Origin: Nannochloropsis salina CCMP1776
Taxonomy: Eukaryota; Sar; Eustigmatophyceae; Eustigmatales; Monodopsidaceae
NCBI GenBank assembly: GCA_004565275.1
Contig: CM016496.1
Location: 40,001-80,000 of the forward strand
Reading direction: 5' to 3'
DNA: 40,000 nucleotides
Position 1 is the stretch's first letter. Every line of letters begins with the position of its first letter. The translations under genes and the position numbers were made by a program. This document shows positions 9,411-19,169 of this stretch, one piece after another. The notes below the pieces were generated by a model, which searched no databases, was not told the origin of the DNA, and saw only the letters and a list, made by a program, of their open reading frames with translations.

Positions 9411-10421
9411 CTATTCAAAATTTTTCCAGACAAATAGAGTAAAGGTTTTAGGATCTCTAGTAATTTCGTCTGATTTTTTGTTCATATCAAAACTAGCAAA
9501 TACAACATTTTCATCTTTGTACCCTTGTTTTGTCATTGGTATTGTTTTTAAACCTTTAAGAAACAAACTACTTAATATTAAATCATATGGTGTAATATTA
9601 ATTAAACTTTTATATGTAAATAAATTTGTTTGACCCATTACACGTGAAGCTAATCTAAAACAAGCACGGTTTACAATATTTTTAATACTCCTTGCATTTG
9701 CAAATAACGGAAGTTGACGTCTTAAATCTAAATACTTTATAAAGACTTCTTCGGCATAAAAGCTCATTTGATATTGTCTTTCTTCAAAAAGTAATTTTGC
9801 AATTGTTAAAAGTTCTTCGCGACTATAATCTGGAAAATCAATATGATGTGCAACACGAGATGACAACCCTGGGTTTGATCGATAAAAAAGTTTCATTGGT
9901 TCACTATATCCCGCGAATATTAAAACGATATCAGTACGATTATTTTCCATTACTTGTAATATCATTTCAATTGCTTCACCACCATAGTCTTTTTCATTGT
10001 TAGGTTTATAAAGATAATAGGCCTCGTCAATTAGTAAAACACCACCCATAGCCTTTTCTAGCACATCTTTTGTTTTTGGTGCTGTTTGACCCACAAATTG
10101 AGCTACAAGATCGTCTCTACTTACCACAACTAGTTGCCCACGTGATAAATATCCAAGATTTTGCAATAATTCGGCCATTCTTGAAGCAACAGTACTTTTC
10201 CCTGTACCTGGACTGCCTGTAAACGACATATGTAAGCCGGGATAATATTTGCTTAATCCAAAATCCTGGCGTATTTTATCCATGAAAAGAATAGCCGTAA
10301 TTTCAGTAATTCTTTTTTTTACTGATTGTAAACCAATAAGATCATCATCTAATTTTTGTAAGCTTTCATTAATTTTATAAGTTTTTTTTAATTCTTGAAT
10401 ATCAATATTTTTAGAGTCCAT
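9411..10421 (-). CDS. cbbX: cbbX, red-type Rubisco activase (AAA+)
   Basis: CbbX is the AAA+ motor that removes inhibitory sugar phosphates from red-type (form IC/ID) Rubisco. The 336-residue product shows Walker [10 protein letters not shown] (residues 69-77), Walker B LLIDEA (about 129-134) and the downstream Arg-containing [18 protein letters not shown] region typical of the family. It is slightly longer than common CbbX proteins, with extra residues at the C-terminus. Plastid cbbX is a mark of red-lineage plastids and implies a red-type rbcL/rbcS outside this window. It stands alone, between petB (same strand) and a tRNA group (opposite strand). Confidence 0.96.
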   Translation of the reverse strand: MDSKNIDIQELKKTYKINESLQKLDDDLIGLQSVKKRITEITAILFMDKIRQDFGLSKYYPGLHMSFTGSPGTGKSTVASRMAELLQNLGYLSRGQLVVVSRDDLVAQFVGQTAPKTKDVLEKAMGGVLLIDEAYYLYKPNNEKDYGGEAIEMILQVMENNRTDIVLIFAGYSEPMKLFYRSNPGLSSRVAHHIDFPDYSREELLTIAKLLFEERQYQMSFYAEEVFIKYLDLRRQLPLFANARSIKNIVNRACFRLASRVMGQTNLFTYKSLINITPYDLILSSLFLKGLKTIPMTKQGYKDENVVFASFDMNKKSDEITRDPKTFTLFVWKNFE

Positions 10422-10573
10422 TTAAAAATTTACAAATTATGTATGCTATTTTTCGAAATTTTTTGTACGTAAATAAATTTCTTAATAAATCTTAGTTAAA
10501 TAGGAGTTAACAGCTTTATTTTAAAATAAAATTCAAGCTATCATAGTTTTTAGTAAACTATATAAAAATGAAA

Positions 10574-10646
10574 GGCTTTGTAGCTCAGTGGTTAGAGCAG
10601 GGGACTCATAAGCCCAAGGTCGCAGGTTCAAGTCCCGCCAAAGCCA
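10574..10646 (+). tRNA. trnM-CAU: tRNA-Met (CAU), probably elongator
   Basis: A 73-base cloverleaf with acceptor GGCTTTG/CAAAGCC and anticodon loop CTCATAA. The first base pair G-C and the GCAGG/CCCGC T-stem (one A-C mismatch) resemble bacterial elongator tRNA-Met rather than the initiator. A CAU tRNA modified to read isoleucine cannot be fully excluded. The anticodon stem has purine-purine (G-A) oppositions at both ends of its three central G-C pairs, noted below. Confidence 0.85.
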
Positions 10647-10663
10647 ACGTAAAAATAATAAAT

Positions 10664-10752
10664 GGAGAGATGGCTGAGTGGTCGAAAGCGGCAGATTGCT
10701 AATCTGTTGTACAAGCTTAATTGTACCGAGGGTTCGAATCCCTTTCTCTCCT
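10664..10752 (+). tRNA. trnS-GCU: tRNA-Ser (GCU)
   Basis: An 89-base class II tRNA with a long variable arm and acceptor GGAGAGA/TCTCTCC. The anticodon arm AGATT-GCT-AATCT gives GCU for serine AGY codons. It lies 17 bases after trnM on the same strand. Confidence 0.95.
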
Positions 10753-10805
10753 AGGCTTATTTATATTTAGTCTGTAAAGTGTTATAAAAAACTTAATGCA
10801 AATAA

Positions 10806-10879
10806 GGGGTTGTAGCTTAATTGGTTAGAGTACCGCCCTGTCACGGCGGAAGTTGCGGGTTCGAGTCCCGTCAATCCCG
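10806..10879 (+). tRNA. trnD-GUC: tRNA-Asp (GUC)
   Basis: A 74-base cloverleaf with acceptor GGGGTTG/CAATCCC, anticodon stem CCGCC/GGCGG with loop CTGTCAC, T-loop TTCGAGT and discriminator G as in other tRNA-Asp. It is the last of a three-tRNA group (Met-Ser-Asp) and converges on ftsH. Confidence 0.96.
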
Positions 10880-10914
10880 GTAGTTTCTTTTTTATGTCAA
10901 GTAACAAGTCTTTT

Positions 10915-10960
10915 TTATAGTCATAGCTATGAATAACTCCATACATAGCTATGACTATAA
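10915..10960. terminator. Hairpin between convergent trnD and ftsH
   Basis: A perfect 17-base-pair inverted repeat (10915-10931 with 10944-10960) with a 12-base loop, T-rich on both sides. It ends 3 bases before the ftsH stop codon and 36 bases after trnD, so it may serve both. Confidence 0.75.
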
Positions 10961-10963
10961 TTT

Positions 10964-13057
10964 TTATTTATTTTCAGCAGCTAATAAATTGATTACTGAC
11001 GCTAATTTATTACTTTTTTCAACTCTAGTAGAAGCTTCAGACATAACATCTTCAAGAATTTTTTCTTCGTCTTCTTGTGATTTTATAGATTTTATTTTTT
11101 CAATGTACTTCTCCGTATTTAATAATTCTTCCATTTCTTCTCTAATTAGTTCAACAACAGGAGAATTTTGTCTCAGTTTGCTTGAAGGTAAAATCAGACG
11201 AATTGGTTTTGCCTCAGCTAATAAACTTCTTATTTCATAGCCTTCTAAAGTTTCTTTTTGGATTATTTTGTTAACTAACTTATCTAATAAAATACGATTT
11301 TCTTGAATGATTGATAACGCCTCGTTGTAAGCATGCTCAATATGAAGTCTAACCATTGTATCAATTAATGTAGTTAGTTCTTCAGAATAACCTTGACTTG
11401 AACCACGCATCATAGCGTCTCTTGGTTGTTGATCTTCTAGTGCAACAGGGCCTAATGGCGACATACCATACTCTGTAACAATTTGTCGAGCTAAAAAAGT
11501 TGCACGTTGAATATCATCCACACCTACAGTCGTTACTTCAGCTTTTCCGAATACTACTTCCTCTGCAGCTCTACCTGCTAAGAGCGAAACTAAACGTGTT
11601 AATAATTGATTTCTAGAGTACATAGTTTCTTCACTTGGTACATAAGTTGTTGAAGATTTTGTACGACCACGAGGTATTAAAGAAACCATTTCAACAGGAT
11701 CATGGTATTCAAGTAAAGATGCTGTTAATGCATGACCTACTTCATGATATGCTAAGATACGTTTGTAACGATTTTCTTCCATTGGGGGTTTAGGAATACC
11801 ACCCGTTACCTTATCAAGCGCTTCATTTAAGCGTTTTACAGTTATTGATTTTTCATTGTACCTAGCAGTAAGAATTGCTGCTTCATTCATTACATTTGCT
11901 AAATCTGCACCTGAAAATCCAGGAGTACGTTTGGCTACAGTATCTAATTGAACATCTGCATCTATTTTTTTGTCTTTAGCATGAACTTTAAGAATTGATA
12001 AACGCGCTTTTGAATCTGGAAATCCTACAACAAGTTGTCTATCAAAACGCCCAGGTCTTAATAAAGCTGAATCTAAAATATCTACACGGTTAGTTGCAGC
12101 AATTACTATGACACCATTATTTGTTTCAAAACCATCCATTTCAGTTAAAAGCTGGTTTAACGTTTGTTCTCGCTCATCGTTACCACCTCCAACTCCAGAT
12201 CCCCTCTGTCTACCAACTGCATCTATTTCATCAATAAAAATAATGCAAGGGGTTTTTGCTTTAGCTCTTTTAAAAAGGTCACGAATTCTTGAAGCCCCTA
12301 TTCCGACGAATAATTCTACAAACTCTGATGCTGAACAACTAAAGAAAGGGACTTTGGCCTCGCCTGCAATAGCTTTAGCTAGTAGTGTTTTACCTGTTCC
12401 AGGAGGTCCTGATAATAAAACTCCTTTAGGAATTTTTGCACCAACTCGAGTGTAACGTTCTGGTTTTTTTAAAAATGTAACGATTTCTTGGAATTCTTCT
12501 TTTACTTCATCAATACCGGCAACATCATCAAAGGTAACACCTGTTACAGGTACACTATCGTATCTTGCCTTGGTTTGAAAAAATTGTCTGAAACCAAAAG
12601 GATTAAATGGATTGTTTCCACCTCCTGATGAATTACGTCTTGATTTAGCCGAATTATCTGAAGCTCGATTAAATAAAAAATACCCACCTAAAATAATACC
12701 AAGTAAAATTGAAACTGTAACAAAATTTACAGAAAAAAATTCAAATGGCTTATTAGATTGTTCTATTGCATGAACATCAAAATTTATTCCGGAGTCTTTA
12801 AGCTTACGTATGAGTTTAATATCTTTATTAGGAACGTTTACTCCAATTCGTTGTGATCTATAACCAGATTCTGGTGTAGATGCTTCAACAACTGCAAATT
12901 TTGAGTTATTATAAAAATCGACACGTTTTACCCATCCATTTTCAATATATTCTAAAAATCTACCATACGTAATTATGGAAGTTGGTGCAGTCGCCGTATC
13001 ATTTACGCTTTCTATTGCAATGAGATTTTCTACACTACCTATAAGTAATCCAATCAT
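10964..13057 (-). CDS. ftsH: ftsH, thylakoid ATP-dependent zinc metalloprotease
   Basis: FtsH is a membrane AAA+ protease that degrades damaged proteins such as photosystem II D1. The 697-residue protein has a clear membrane helix (about 111-130), Walker A GPPGTGKT (217-224), Walker B FIDEIDA (274-280), the second region of homology with its arginines (321-340) and the zinc site HEVGH (438-442). The ATG at 13057 is supported by an AGGAGG site (13068-13073). From that Met the first membrane helix usual in FtsH is weak, with only [15 protein letters not shown] before the lumenal domain. It is divergent from psaE. Confidence 0.97.
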   Translation of the reverse strand: MIGLLIGSVENLIAIESVNDTATAPTSIITYGRFLEYIENGWVKRVDFYNNSKFAVVEASTPESGYRSQRIGVNVPNKDIKLIRKLKDSGINFDVHAIEQSNKPFEFFSVNFVTVSILLGIILGGYFLFNRASDNSAKSRRNSSGGGNNPFNPFGFRQFFQTKARYDSVPVTGVTFDDVAGIDEVKEEFQEIVTFLKKPERYTRVGAKIPKGVLLSGPPGTGKTLLAKAIAGEAKVPFFSCSASEFVELFVGIGASRIRDLFKRAKAKTPCIIFIDEIDAVGRQRGSGVGGGNDEREQTLNQLLTEMDGFETNNGVIVIAATNRVDILDSALLRPGRFDRQLVVGFPDSKARLSILKVHAKDKKIDADVQLDTVAKRTPGFSGADLANVMNEAAILTARYNEKSITVKRLNEALDKVTGGIPKPPMEENRYKRILAYHEVGHALTASLLEYHDPVEMVSLIPRGRTKSSTTYVPSEETMYSRNQLLTRLVSLLAGRAAEEVVFGKAEVTTVGVDDIQRATFLARQIVTEYGMSPLGPVALEDQQPRDAMMRGSSQGYSEELTTLIDTMVRLHIEHAYNEALSIIQENRILLDKLVNKIIQKETLEGYEIRSLLAEAKPIRLILPSSKLRQNSPVVELIREEMEELLNTEKYIEKIKSIKSQEDEEKILEDVMSEASTRVEKSNKLASVINLLAAENK

Positions 13058-13256
13058 AAAATCAAATCCTCCTAAGAAATAATCTATTTTTCTAAGTGTT
13101 ATACGATATAACTATATTTTCCTTACTTAATATTATATACCGCTTTTCCAACCAAAATTAATTATTTTCAAAAACTTTTCATATTGAGTATTCTGCCTTT
13201 TTTTAAAAATATTAATTAAGATAATAAAGACTTAAAAACCAGGGGAAAAATTTCAA

Positions 13257-13460
13257 ATGATTCAAAAAGGCTCAACAGTTCGAATTTTGCGCAAAGAATC
13301 TTATTGGTATAATGAATCAGGAACGGTAGTAGTTGTTGATCAAGGTAAATTACGTTATCCCGTTTTAGTTAGGTTTACAAAAGTAAACTATACTGGAACA
13401 AATACAAATAATTTCGCACTTAATGAGGTTGAAGAAGTTATTACAAAAAAATCATCTTAA
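13257..13460 (+). CDS. psaE: psaE, photosystem I subunit IV
   Basis: PsaE is a stromal, SH3-like subunit of photosystem I that helps dock ferredoxin and supports cyclic flow. The 67-residue product matches the family through [15 protein letters not shown], the conserved [13 protein letters not shown] strand and the [12 protein letters not shown] end. It has no membrane helix, as expected. It lies on the plus strand, about 200 bases from the divergent ftsH, and converges on psbH. Confidence 0.97.
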   Translation: MIQKGSTVRILRKESYWYNESGTVVVVDQGKLRYPVLVRFTKVNYTGTNTNNFALNEVEEVITKKSS

Positions 13461-13472
13461 ACAATTTTATAT

Positions 13473-13499
13473 TGGTCATGGAAACATTTTCCATGACCA
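13473..13499. terminator. Hairpin between convergent psaE and psbH
   Basis: A perfect 12-base-pair inverted repeat (13473-13484 with 13488-13499) with a 3-base loop, 12 bases after the psaE stop. Probable bidirectional 3' end signal. Confidence 0.65.
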
Positions 13500-13545
13500 G
13501 TAAACTTTAAAAGTTATTCAAAATTTATTTAAAAGTAACAAAATT

Positions 13546-13749
13546 TTATCGAGATAAGTTGCCCCAATCTACATCAACATCATTTAAAATAAGTGATGAG
13601 TTGTAAATTTGAAGAATAATCAATAAAAATACAAGAAATAAAGCCATTACAAAGCCCATAATTGGTGTACTCCCCCAACCAGGTCCAACCTTTCCATATT
13701 CGGAATTTAAAGGTCGTAAAATTGCTCCTAGCTTGGTTTTAAAAGTCAT
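13546..13749 (-). CDS. psbH: psbH, photosystem II 10 kDa phosphoprotein
   Basis: PsbH is a one-helix photosystem II subunit beside CP47, needed for stable assembly. The 67-residue product has the conserved stromal lead-in [20 protein letters not shown] (residues 7-26) and one membrane helix (about 28-49) followed by a short lumenal tail. It belongs to the psbB-psbT-psbH group with psbN on the opposite strand, the standard order in cyanobacteria and plastids. A ribosome-binding site AAAAGGAG precedes it. Confidence 0.97.
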   Translation of the reverse strand: MTFKTKLGAILRPLNSEYGKVGPGWGSTPIMGFVMALFLVFLLIILQIYNSSLILNDVDVDWGNLSR

Positions 13750-13931
13750 TAGTTATTTCTCCTTTTAGACTTACAAACAAAAGAATCAAATATTTCAAAA
13801 TGAAGTACTTGATTGAAGACAAGTTATAATATATTTAGGAAAACTTACGAAACCAAGATTTACTAATTTAATATTAAGTAGATCTTAGTTCGATAAGTTG
13901 AACTATATTTATAAAGAACAAGTAAATAAAA

Positions 13932-14090
13932 ATGAATACAAATATCACAATGGATAGCGTGGATTCTGCCTTGCTCTTAGTTACATTCTTAGAATGTTTA
14001 TTGCTTGGTATAGTGGTTTATGCAGTTTATGTATCTTTTGGCCCACCCGCTCAAGACCTTCGTGATCCTTTTGAAGAACACGAAGATTAA
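13932..14090 (+). CDS. psbN: psbN, photosystem II assembly factor
   Basis: PsbN is a small membrane protein that aids assembly of the photosystem II reaction centre rather than staying in the mature complex. The 52-residue product has one helix and ends with the family signature QDLRDPFEEHED. Its N-terminus MNTNITMDSVDS is about seven to nine residues longer than the usual 43-residue form; an internal Met at residue 7 could be the real start. It sits on the opposite strand between psbT and psbH, as in other plastids. Confidence 0.95.
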   Translation: MNTNITMDSVDSALLLVTFLECLLLGIVVYAVYVSFGPPAQDLRDPFEEHED

Positions 14091-14097
14091 ATATTAA

Positions 14098-14125
14098 CGT
14101 ATCATAACACAATTGTTATGATACG
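14098..14125. terminator. Hairpin between convergent psbN and psbT
   Basis: A perfect 11-base-pair inverted repeat (14098-14108 with 14115-14125) with a 6-base loop lies between the psbN stop (14090) and the psbT stop (14127). It may end the psbN transcript within the antisense psbB operon, or protect processed psbT 3' ends. Confidence 0.65.
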
Positions 14126-14126
14126 G

Positions 14127-14225
14127 TTATTTACTAATAATACGTGGTGGTTCACGAAAGAAAACTGCAAAGAAGATTACCATTAAAGTTCCTATAAGTA
14201 AAAACGTGTAAACTAGTGCTTCCAT
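14127..14225 (-). CDS. psbT: psbT, photosystem II protein T
   Basis: PsbT is a one-helix subunit at the photosystem II dimer interface. The 32-residue product [20 protein letters not shown] plus the tail [10 protein letters not shown] matches the family over its full length. It is 14 bases downstream of psbB and shares its transcript direction. Confidence 0.97.
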   Translation of the reverse strand: MEALVYTFLLIGTLMVIFFAVFFREPPRIISK

Positions 14226-14239
14226 TTTTTATTTCCTAT

Positions 14240-15769
14240 TTAAATAAAACCTTGTCTTCTTGTACTTTCGTCACCTAATTTCTGAAGTACACCGAATTCA
14301 ATTTGATCACTAATACTTGCATCAATACCAGTAAATACGTCACGATAAAGTGTTCTTGCTCCGTGCCAAAGATGGCCTAGGAAGAAGATAAGAGCAAAGT
14401 TAGCATGACCAAATGTGTACCATCCTCTTGGACTACTTCTAAATACTCCATCAGATTCTAAACTTGTTCTATCAAACTCAAATACTTCTCCAAGTTGAGC
14501 TTTACGCGCATATTTTTTAACAGTAGGAGCATCTTTAAAGGTTTGACCATTAAGTTTACCACCATAGAAATTTACATTTACACCAACTTGTTCAATACTA
14601 TATTTAGATTCAGCACGACGGAATGGAATATCCGCACGGATGATACCATCTTTATCTAATAAAAGAACCGGGAATGTTTCAAAGAATGCTGGCATACGAC
14701 GCACTGTTAGTTCTCTACCTTCACGATCTGTGAAAATTGGATGACCTAACCATGCTTCTGCGATACCATCACCTTTATTCATTGGACCTGCACGGAATAA
14801 ACCACCTTTTGCAGGATTATTTCCAATGTAATCATAGAATGCTAGTTTATCTGGAATACGAGCCCATGCTTGTGACTTCGATAATCCTTCAGCAACTGAA
14901 TTTTCAACACGTCTTTCAATTTCTTGTTGGAAATATCCACTGTCCCATTGATAACGTGTAGGACCAAATAATTCGATTGGTGTAGTTGCTGAACCATACC
15001 ACATAGTTCCTGATGTAACGAACGCAGCAAAAAATACTGCAGCAATACTACTAGATAATACTGTTTCAATATTACCCATTCTTAATCCACGATATAAACG
15101 TTGAGGTGGTCTCACAATAATGTGGAAAAATCCTGCAAGAATACCAAATGTTCCTGCGGCAATGTGATGAGCGGCAACACCACCTGGATTAAATGGATTA
15201 AATCCATCAGGACCCCAAGATGGTGCAACTCCTTGGACTTTTCCTGTTAAACCATAAGCATCTGATAGCCAGATCCCAGGTCCAAAAAAACCTGTCACAT
15301 GAAAAGCACCAAATCCTAAGCAAAGGATACCTGATAAAAATAGATGAATACCAAATACTTTAGGTAAATCTAATGATATTTCATCCGATCTTTGGATATT
15401 AAAAATATCTAAATCCCAATATACCCAATGCCAAATAGCAGCAAGGAATAATAGGCCTGAAAGTACGATATGTGTTAATGCCACACCTTCGTAACTCCAT
15501 AATCCAGGATTTAAGCCACTTTCACCAGTAACACTCCAACCACCCCACGAATCAGTTACACCTAATCTTGTCATAAAAGGCATAACAAACATACCTTGTC
15601 TCCACATAGGATTCAAGATAGGATCTGATGGATCAAAAATTGCAAGTTCATATAAAGCCATTGAACCAGCCCACCCTGAAACTAAAGCAGTATGCATAAT
15701 GTGAACTGCTAATAGTCTTCCAGGATCATTTAATACTACGGTATGGACACGATACCAAGGTAATGCCAT
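14240..15769 (-). CDS. psbB: psbB, photosystem II CP47 antenna protein
   Basis: CP47 is a core antenna of photosystem II that passes light energy to the reaction centre. The 509-residue protein has the normal length, six membrane helices, several chlorophyll-binding His residues (for example in the [12 protein letters not shown] helix) and the large lumenal loop between helices V and VI. The start [19 protein letters not shown] is canonical. It heads psbB-psbT-psbH and is divergent from petF, with a 245-base spacer that should hold both promoters. Confidence 0.99.
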   Translation of the reverse strand: MALPWYRVHTVVLNDPGRLLAVHIMHTALVSGWAGSMALYELAIFDPSDPILNPMWRQGMFVMPFMTRLGVTDSWGGWSVTGESGLNPGLWSYEGVALTHIVLSGLLFLAAIWHWVYWDLDIFNIQRSDEISLDLPKVFGIHLFLSGILCLGFGAFHVTGFFGPGIWLSDAYGLTGKVQGVAPSWGPDGFNPFNPGGVAAHHIAAGTFGILAGFFHIIVRPPQRLYRGLRMGNIETVLSSSIAAVFFAAFVTSGTMWYGSATTPIELFGPTRYQWDSGYFQQEIERRVENSVAEGLSKSQAWARIPDKLAFYDYIGNNPAKGGLFRAGPMNKGDGIAEAWLGHPIFTDREGRELTVRRMPAFFETFPVLLLDKDGIIRADIPFRRAESKYSIEQVGVNVNFYGGKLNGQTFKDAPTVKKYARKAQLGEVFEFDRTSLESDGVFRSSPRGWYTFGHANFALIFFLGHLWHGARTLYRDVFTGIDASISDQIEFGVLQKLGDESTRRQGFI

Positions 15770-15917
15770 TCTTTTCGCCTCCGTTTAGATGGTTTGACTT
15801 TCTTGAAAAAAAAACTAAATTATTTTGTTGTTTAGTTTTTTATTGTTTATTAAAAAAAAATAAACTTATTTAATTATAATTGTGATCAATTAAAAACTGA
15901 CTAATTTTATAAAAGTC

Positions 15918-15945
15918 TTTACTAAATTATAAAACTTTGTATAAT
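15918..15945 (+). promoter_or_regulatory. Candidate promoter for petF
   Basis: A perfect TATAAT (15940-15945) is preceded by TTTACT (15918-15923) with a 16-base spacer. It lies about 70 bases before the petF ATG. The -35 matches 4/6 of the consensus. Confidence 0.4.
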
Positions 15946-16014
15946 CAAAAACGAAACCCGATCTAATGATCAAGAATTTTAGAAAAAATTATAGGAAAAG
16001 AAAATTATATATCA

Positions 16015-16323
16015 ATGGCAACAACATATAAAGTAAAACTTATTTATCCTACTGATGCTGAAGATGCTAACCGTTTTATTGATTGTGATGACGATGAATA
16101 CATTTTAGATGCTGCAGAAGAAAACGGATTTGAACTACCTTATTCTTGTAGATCTGGTTCTTGTTCAACTTGTGCAGGACGTGTAGTAGGTGGTACAATT
16201 GATCAATCAGAACAGTCTTTTTTAGAAGACGATCAAGTTGCAGAAGGATTCGTATTAACTTGTGTTGCTTATCCTGCATCTGATTGCCAAATTTTAACAA
16301 ATCAAGAAGATGAGCTTTATTAA
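16015..16323 (+). CDS. petF: petF, 2Fe-2S ferredoxin
   Basis: Ferredoxin is the soluble stromal carrier that takes electrons from photosystem I to FNR and other enzymes. The 102-residue protein has the plant-type 2Fe-2S ligands Cys45, Cys50, Cys53 and Cys83 in the [13 protein letters not shown] and LTCVAYP motifs, and it is strongly acidic. A plastid-encoded petF is a red-lineage trait. It is a single-gene unit between psbB (divergent) and the end of the ribosomal cluster (convergent). Confidence 0.98.
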   Translation: MATTYKVKLIYPTDAEDANRFIDCDDDEYILDAAEENGFELPYSCRSGSCSTCAGRVVGGTIDQSEQSFLEDDQVAEGFVLTCVAYPASDCQILTNQEDELY

Positions 16324-16338
16324 GCTTTAAAGCTTTTA

Positions 16339-16377
16339 AATAAGATAAAGTTAAGTTAAACTTAACTTTATCTTATT
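16339..16377. terminator. Hairpin between convergent petF and rps10
   Basis: A perfect 18-base-pair inverted repeat (16339-16356 with 16360-16377) with a 3-base core. It starts 15 bases after petF and ends 6 bases before the rps10 stop, so it also marks the 3' end of the 28-gene ribosomal cluster. Confidence 0.75.
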
Positions 16378-16383
16378 AATTTT

Positions 16384-16731
16384 TTAACTTATTTGATTGA
16401 AAAAGATAGAAATATCAACTCCTGGAGGAAATGAAATAGTACTTAAAAGATTAATGTAATTTTTTTTAGGTACTTGAATATCGAATATCCATTTATGTCT
16501 TCTTATTTCAAATTGTTCTTGTGATGATTTATCAACGTGAGGAGATCTTAACAATGAGTAGTAACGTTTTTTTACAGGTAGACGGACAGGACCCTTAAGT
16601 AGAGTTTGTCCACTATAAATGTCATCTAGTCGTTTTAGTTCTTTTTCTAGTAACAAACTACTTATTCTTAATACCCTTGAATTATAAGCTTTTAATCGAA
16701 TACGAAAATTGATTTCTCCATTTTTCGTCAT
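16384..16731 (-). CDS. rps10: rps10, 30S ribosomal protein S10
   Basis: S10 is a head protein of the small subunit and, in bacteria, an antitermination factor. The 115-residue product has the family core: FRIRLKAYNSRVL, the GPVRLPVKKRYYSLLRSPHV segment and a final VDI strand. In bacteria it leads the S10 operon; here it lies after tufA at the end of the cluster, as in other red-derived plastids. It is 36 bases downstream of tufA. Confidence 0.96.
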   Translation of the reverse strand: MTKNGEINFRIRLKAYNSRVLRISSLLLEKELKRLDDIYSGQTLLKGPVRLPVKKRYYSLLRSPHVDKSSQEQFEIRRHKWIFDIQVPKKNYINLLSTISFPPGVDISIFFNQIS

Positions 16732-16767
16732 ATTATATTTTAGCCTTTTTATTAAGAATAATTTTAA

Positions 16768-17997
16768 CTATTCTAAAATTTTTGATACAACACCTGCCCC
16801 AATTGTTCTGCCACCTTCACGAATAGCAAAACGCATTCCTGCTTCAATAGCAATAGGTGAGATTAGTTCTGCTGTCATTTTAATACGATCACCTGGAATT
16901 ACCATTTCTGCGGCTGCTCCATCATCAGCAGTAAATCCTGTAATATTGCCAGTAACGTCTGTTGTTCTAACATAAAATTGAGGTCTATATCCTGGTAAAA
17001 ATGGCGTGTGACGTCCACCTTCTTCTTTCTTCAGAATATAAACTTCGGCTTCAAAGCGTTTATGTGGTTTAATAGTACCTGGTTTAGCCAAAACCATTCC
17101 TCTTTGAATATCACCTTTTTGAACACCACGTAATAAAATACCGATATTATCTCCAGCAAACCCTTCATCCAGTGTTTTTTGGAACATTTCTAAACCAGTA
17201 ACCGTTGTTGTTTTTGTTTCTACAATACCAACAATTTCAATTGTTTCACCAACTTTAACAGTACCACGTTCAATTCTTCCTGTTGCAACTGTACCACGGC
17301 CTGTAATTGAAAATACATCTTCAACAGCCATTAAGAATGTTTTATCAACATCACGAACTGGTGTTGGAATGTAACTATCAACAGCATCCATTAGATCAAA
17401 AATTTTATCGACCCATTGGTTTTCACCACGTTTTGTAACAGTACTATTTGATACGGCTTCTAAAGCCATTAAAGCTGACCCTGAAACAAAAGGTATTTCT
17501 TCACCAGGGAAATCATAGTTTGATAGTAACTCACGCACCTCAAGTTCTACTAACTCCAGAAGCTCATCATCATCAACTTGATCTGCTTTATTCAAAAATA
17601 CAACAATATGAGGTACACCTACCTGTTTTGCTAAAAGAATATGCTCACGTGTTTGAGGCATTGGCCCATCAGCTGCTGAAACAACAAGAATCGCTCCATC
17701 CATTTGAGCAGCACCGGTAATCATATTTTTTACATAATCCGCATGGCCGGGACAATCCACATGCGCATAATGACGTGTTTCTGTCTGGTATTCTACATGG
17801 GCTGTGTTAATTGTAATACCACGTGCTTTTTCTTCTGGAGCTGCATCAATGTCATCATATTTTTTAGCTTTCGAATCTCCTAAAAGAGAAAGTGTACTTG
17901 TAATCGCAGCTGTTAGTGTTGTCTTACCATGGTCTACATGACCAATTGTACCAATATTTACATGAGGTTTTGTACGTTCAAACTTTTCGCGAGCCAT
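16768..17997 (-). CDS. tufA: tufA, elongation factor Tu
   Basis: EF-Tu brings aminoacyl-tRNA to the ribosome in the plastid stroma. The 409-residue protein has the GTPase motifs GHVDHGKT (19-26), DCPGH (81-85) and NKAD (136-139), the switch I region [13 protein letters not shown], and domains 2 and 3 with the [11 protein letters not shown] end. It follows rps7, keeping the bacterial str operon order rps12-rps7-(fusA lost)-tufA, then rps10. Confidence 0.99.
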   Translation of the reverse strand: MAREKFERTKPHVNIGTIGHVDHGKTTLTAAITSTLSLLGDSKAKKYDDIDAAPEEKARGITINTAHVEYQTETRHYAHVDCPGHADYVKNMITGAAQMDGAILVVSAADGPMPQTREHILLAKQVGVPHIVVFLNKADQVDDDELLELVELEVRELLSNYDFPGEEIPFVSGSALMALEAVSNSTVTKRGENQWVDKIFDLMDAVDSYIPTPVRDVDKTFLMAVEDVFSITGRGTVATGRIERGTVKVGETIEIVGIVETKTTTVTGLEMFQKTLDEGFAGDNIGILLRGVQKGDIQRGMVLAKPGTIKPHKRFEAEVYILKKEEGGRHTPFLPGYRPQFYVRTTDVTGNITGFTADDGAAAEMVIPGDRIKMTAELISPIAIEAGMRFAIREGGRTIGAGVVSKILE

Positions 17998-18064
17998 TTT
18001 TTTTTATTCCTTTTTTGTTTATTTAAATTGTAATTGAATCAATTTAATAATTAAATTATATTTT

Positions 18065-18541
18065 CTACTTTTTAGTTTTAAAGAAACTAAATGCCTTATT
18101 TGCTTCAGCCATTTTATGAACTTCTTCACGTCTACGTATAGAGTTTCCTATCCCTTTTGAAGCATCCATTAATTCACGAGCTAGTTTAAATGACATATTT
18201 TTACCAGATCTATCACGTGAAAATTTCAAAATCCATTTTAAAGCTAAGTTTGTAGCTCTAAGGCGTTTTACTTCAATTGGAACTTGATATGTTGCACCAC
18301 CGATTCTTTTTGGTTTTAATTCTACTATAGGGCTTACATTTTGAACAGCCTTTTCTAAAGTTACAAGACCTTCAATACTTGTTTTTTGTTTAACATAATC
18401 TAAAGCCCTATAGACAATTCTCTCTGCTAACTGCTTTTTGCCACTTTTAAGTACACGTAAGCTTAATAAACTTACAAGATAGCTATTGTAAACGGGATCT
18501 GGACCAGGTAGACGTTTTCTAATTCTTTTTCGTCTTGACAT
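18065..18541 (-). CDS. rps7: rps7, 30S ribosomal protein S7
   Basis: S7 starts assembly of the small-subunit head and touches the E-site tRNA and mRNA. The 158-residue product has the MSRR start, the conserved GGATYQVPIEV segment and an ANKAFSFFKT end. It lies 17 bases after rps12 and 67 bases before tufA, in str-operon order. Confidence 0.98.
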   Translation of the reverse strand: MSRRKRIRKRLPGPDPVYNSYLVSLLSLRVLKSGKKQLAERIVYRALDYVKQKTSIEGLVTLEKAVQNVSPIVELKPKRIGGATYQVPIEVKRLRATNLALKWILKFSRDRSGKNMSFKLARELMDASKGIGNSIRRREEVHKMAEANKAFSFFKTKK

Positions 18542-18558
18542 TTTAATTATTTTCTAGG

Positions 18559-18936
18559 TTAGTTTTTTTTAGGTTTACGAGCACCGTATTTTGAACGACC
18601 TTGCATTCTTTTAGTAACACCTACTGTATCTAATGCTCCACGAACAACTCTGTAACGAACACCAGGTAAATCTTTTACACGACCACCTCTAATAAGAACA
18701 ACTGAATGTTCTTGTAAGTTATGACCTTCACCAGGAATATGCGCAGTAACTTCAAATCCGGATGTCAATCTAATTCGAGCTACCTTTCGCATTGCAGAGT
18801 TAGGTTTTTTTGGTGTAACAATGTACACTCGTGTACATACACCTCGCCTTTGCGGACAAGCTTTCAAAGCAGCGGCTTTGCTTTTTTTTGCAACGCTCAG
18901 GCGTTCATTTCTAATTAGTTGTTGAACCGTTGGCAT
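18559..18936 (-). CDS. rps12: rps12, 30S ribosomal protein S12
   Basis: S12 sits at the decoding centre and influences accuracy. The 125-residue product has the [10 protein letters not shown] start, the [10 protein letters not shown] loop (42-51), which in bacteria is where streptomycin-related changes occur, and the [13 protein letters not shown] block. The gene is continuous; there is no intron or trans-splicing as in land plants. It is 3 bases downstream of rpl31. Confidence 0.98.
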   Translation of the reverse strand: MPTVQQLIRNERLSVAKKSKAAALKACPQRRGVCTRVYIVTPKKPNSAMRKVARIRLTSGFEVTAHIPGEGHNLQEHSVVLIRGGRVKDLPGVRYRVVRGALDTVGVTKRMQGRSKYGARKPKKN

Positions 18937-18939
18937 AAT

Positions 18940-19164
18940 TTATTTATTGTCCTCCTCTGATTCCATATTATATTTTTTTAAGAATCGTTCTACACGACCT
19001 TCAGTGTCAATAATTTTTTGTGAGCCAGTAAAGAAAGGATGATTTCCTGACCATATGTCTACGTGTAACTCAGGTTTAGTAGATGATATTGTCATAATTT
19101 CTTTACCATCACAATAAACTTTTGTTTTTTCGAACCAATTTGGATGAATATTTTTTTTTGGCAT
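18940..19164 (-). CDS. rpl31: rpl31, 50S ribosomal protein L31
   Basis: L31 bridges the two ribosomal subunits. The 74-residue product starts MPKKNIHPNWFE and contains the conserved VDIWSGNHPFFTGSQKIID block with the RVERFLKKY end. Only one cysteine (in YCDG) is left of the four that form the zinc site in C+ type L31, so this is a zinc-free form. It sits between rps9 and rps12, the usual red-lineage place. Confidence 0.95.
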   Translation of the reverse strand: MPKKNIHPNWFEKTKVYCDGKEIMTISSTKPELHVDIWSGNHPFFTGSQKIIDTEGRVERFLKKYNMESEEDNK

Positions 19165-19169
19165 ATTAA

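Noticed and set aside
10929-11240. 103-codon frame on the plus strand after trnD
   Set aside because: It begins within the trnD/ftsH hairpin and is antisense to the ftsH C-terminus; Ser/Phe-rich with no family match.
12108-12455. 115-codon frame on the plus strand
   Set aside because: It is antisense to the ATPase domain of ftsH, has no ribosome-binding site and no protein-like features; a shadow of the strongly conserved gene.
17448-17720. 90-codon frame on the plus strand
   Set aside because: Antisense to tufA, with no start signals; shadow frame.
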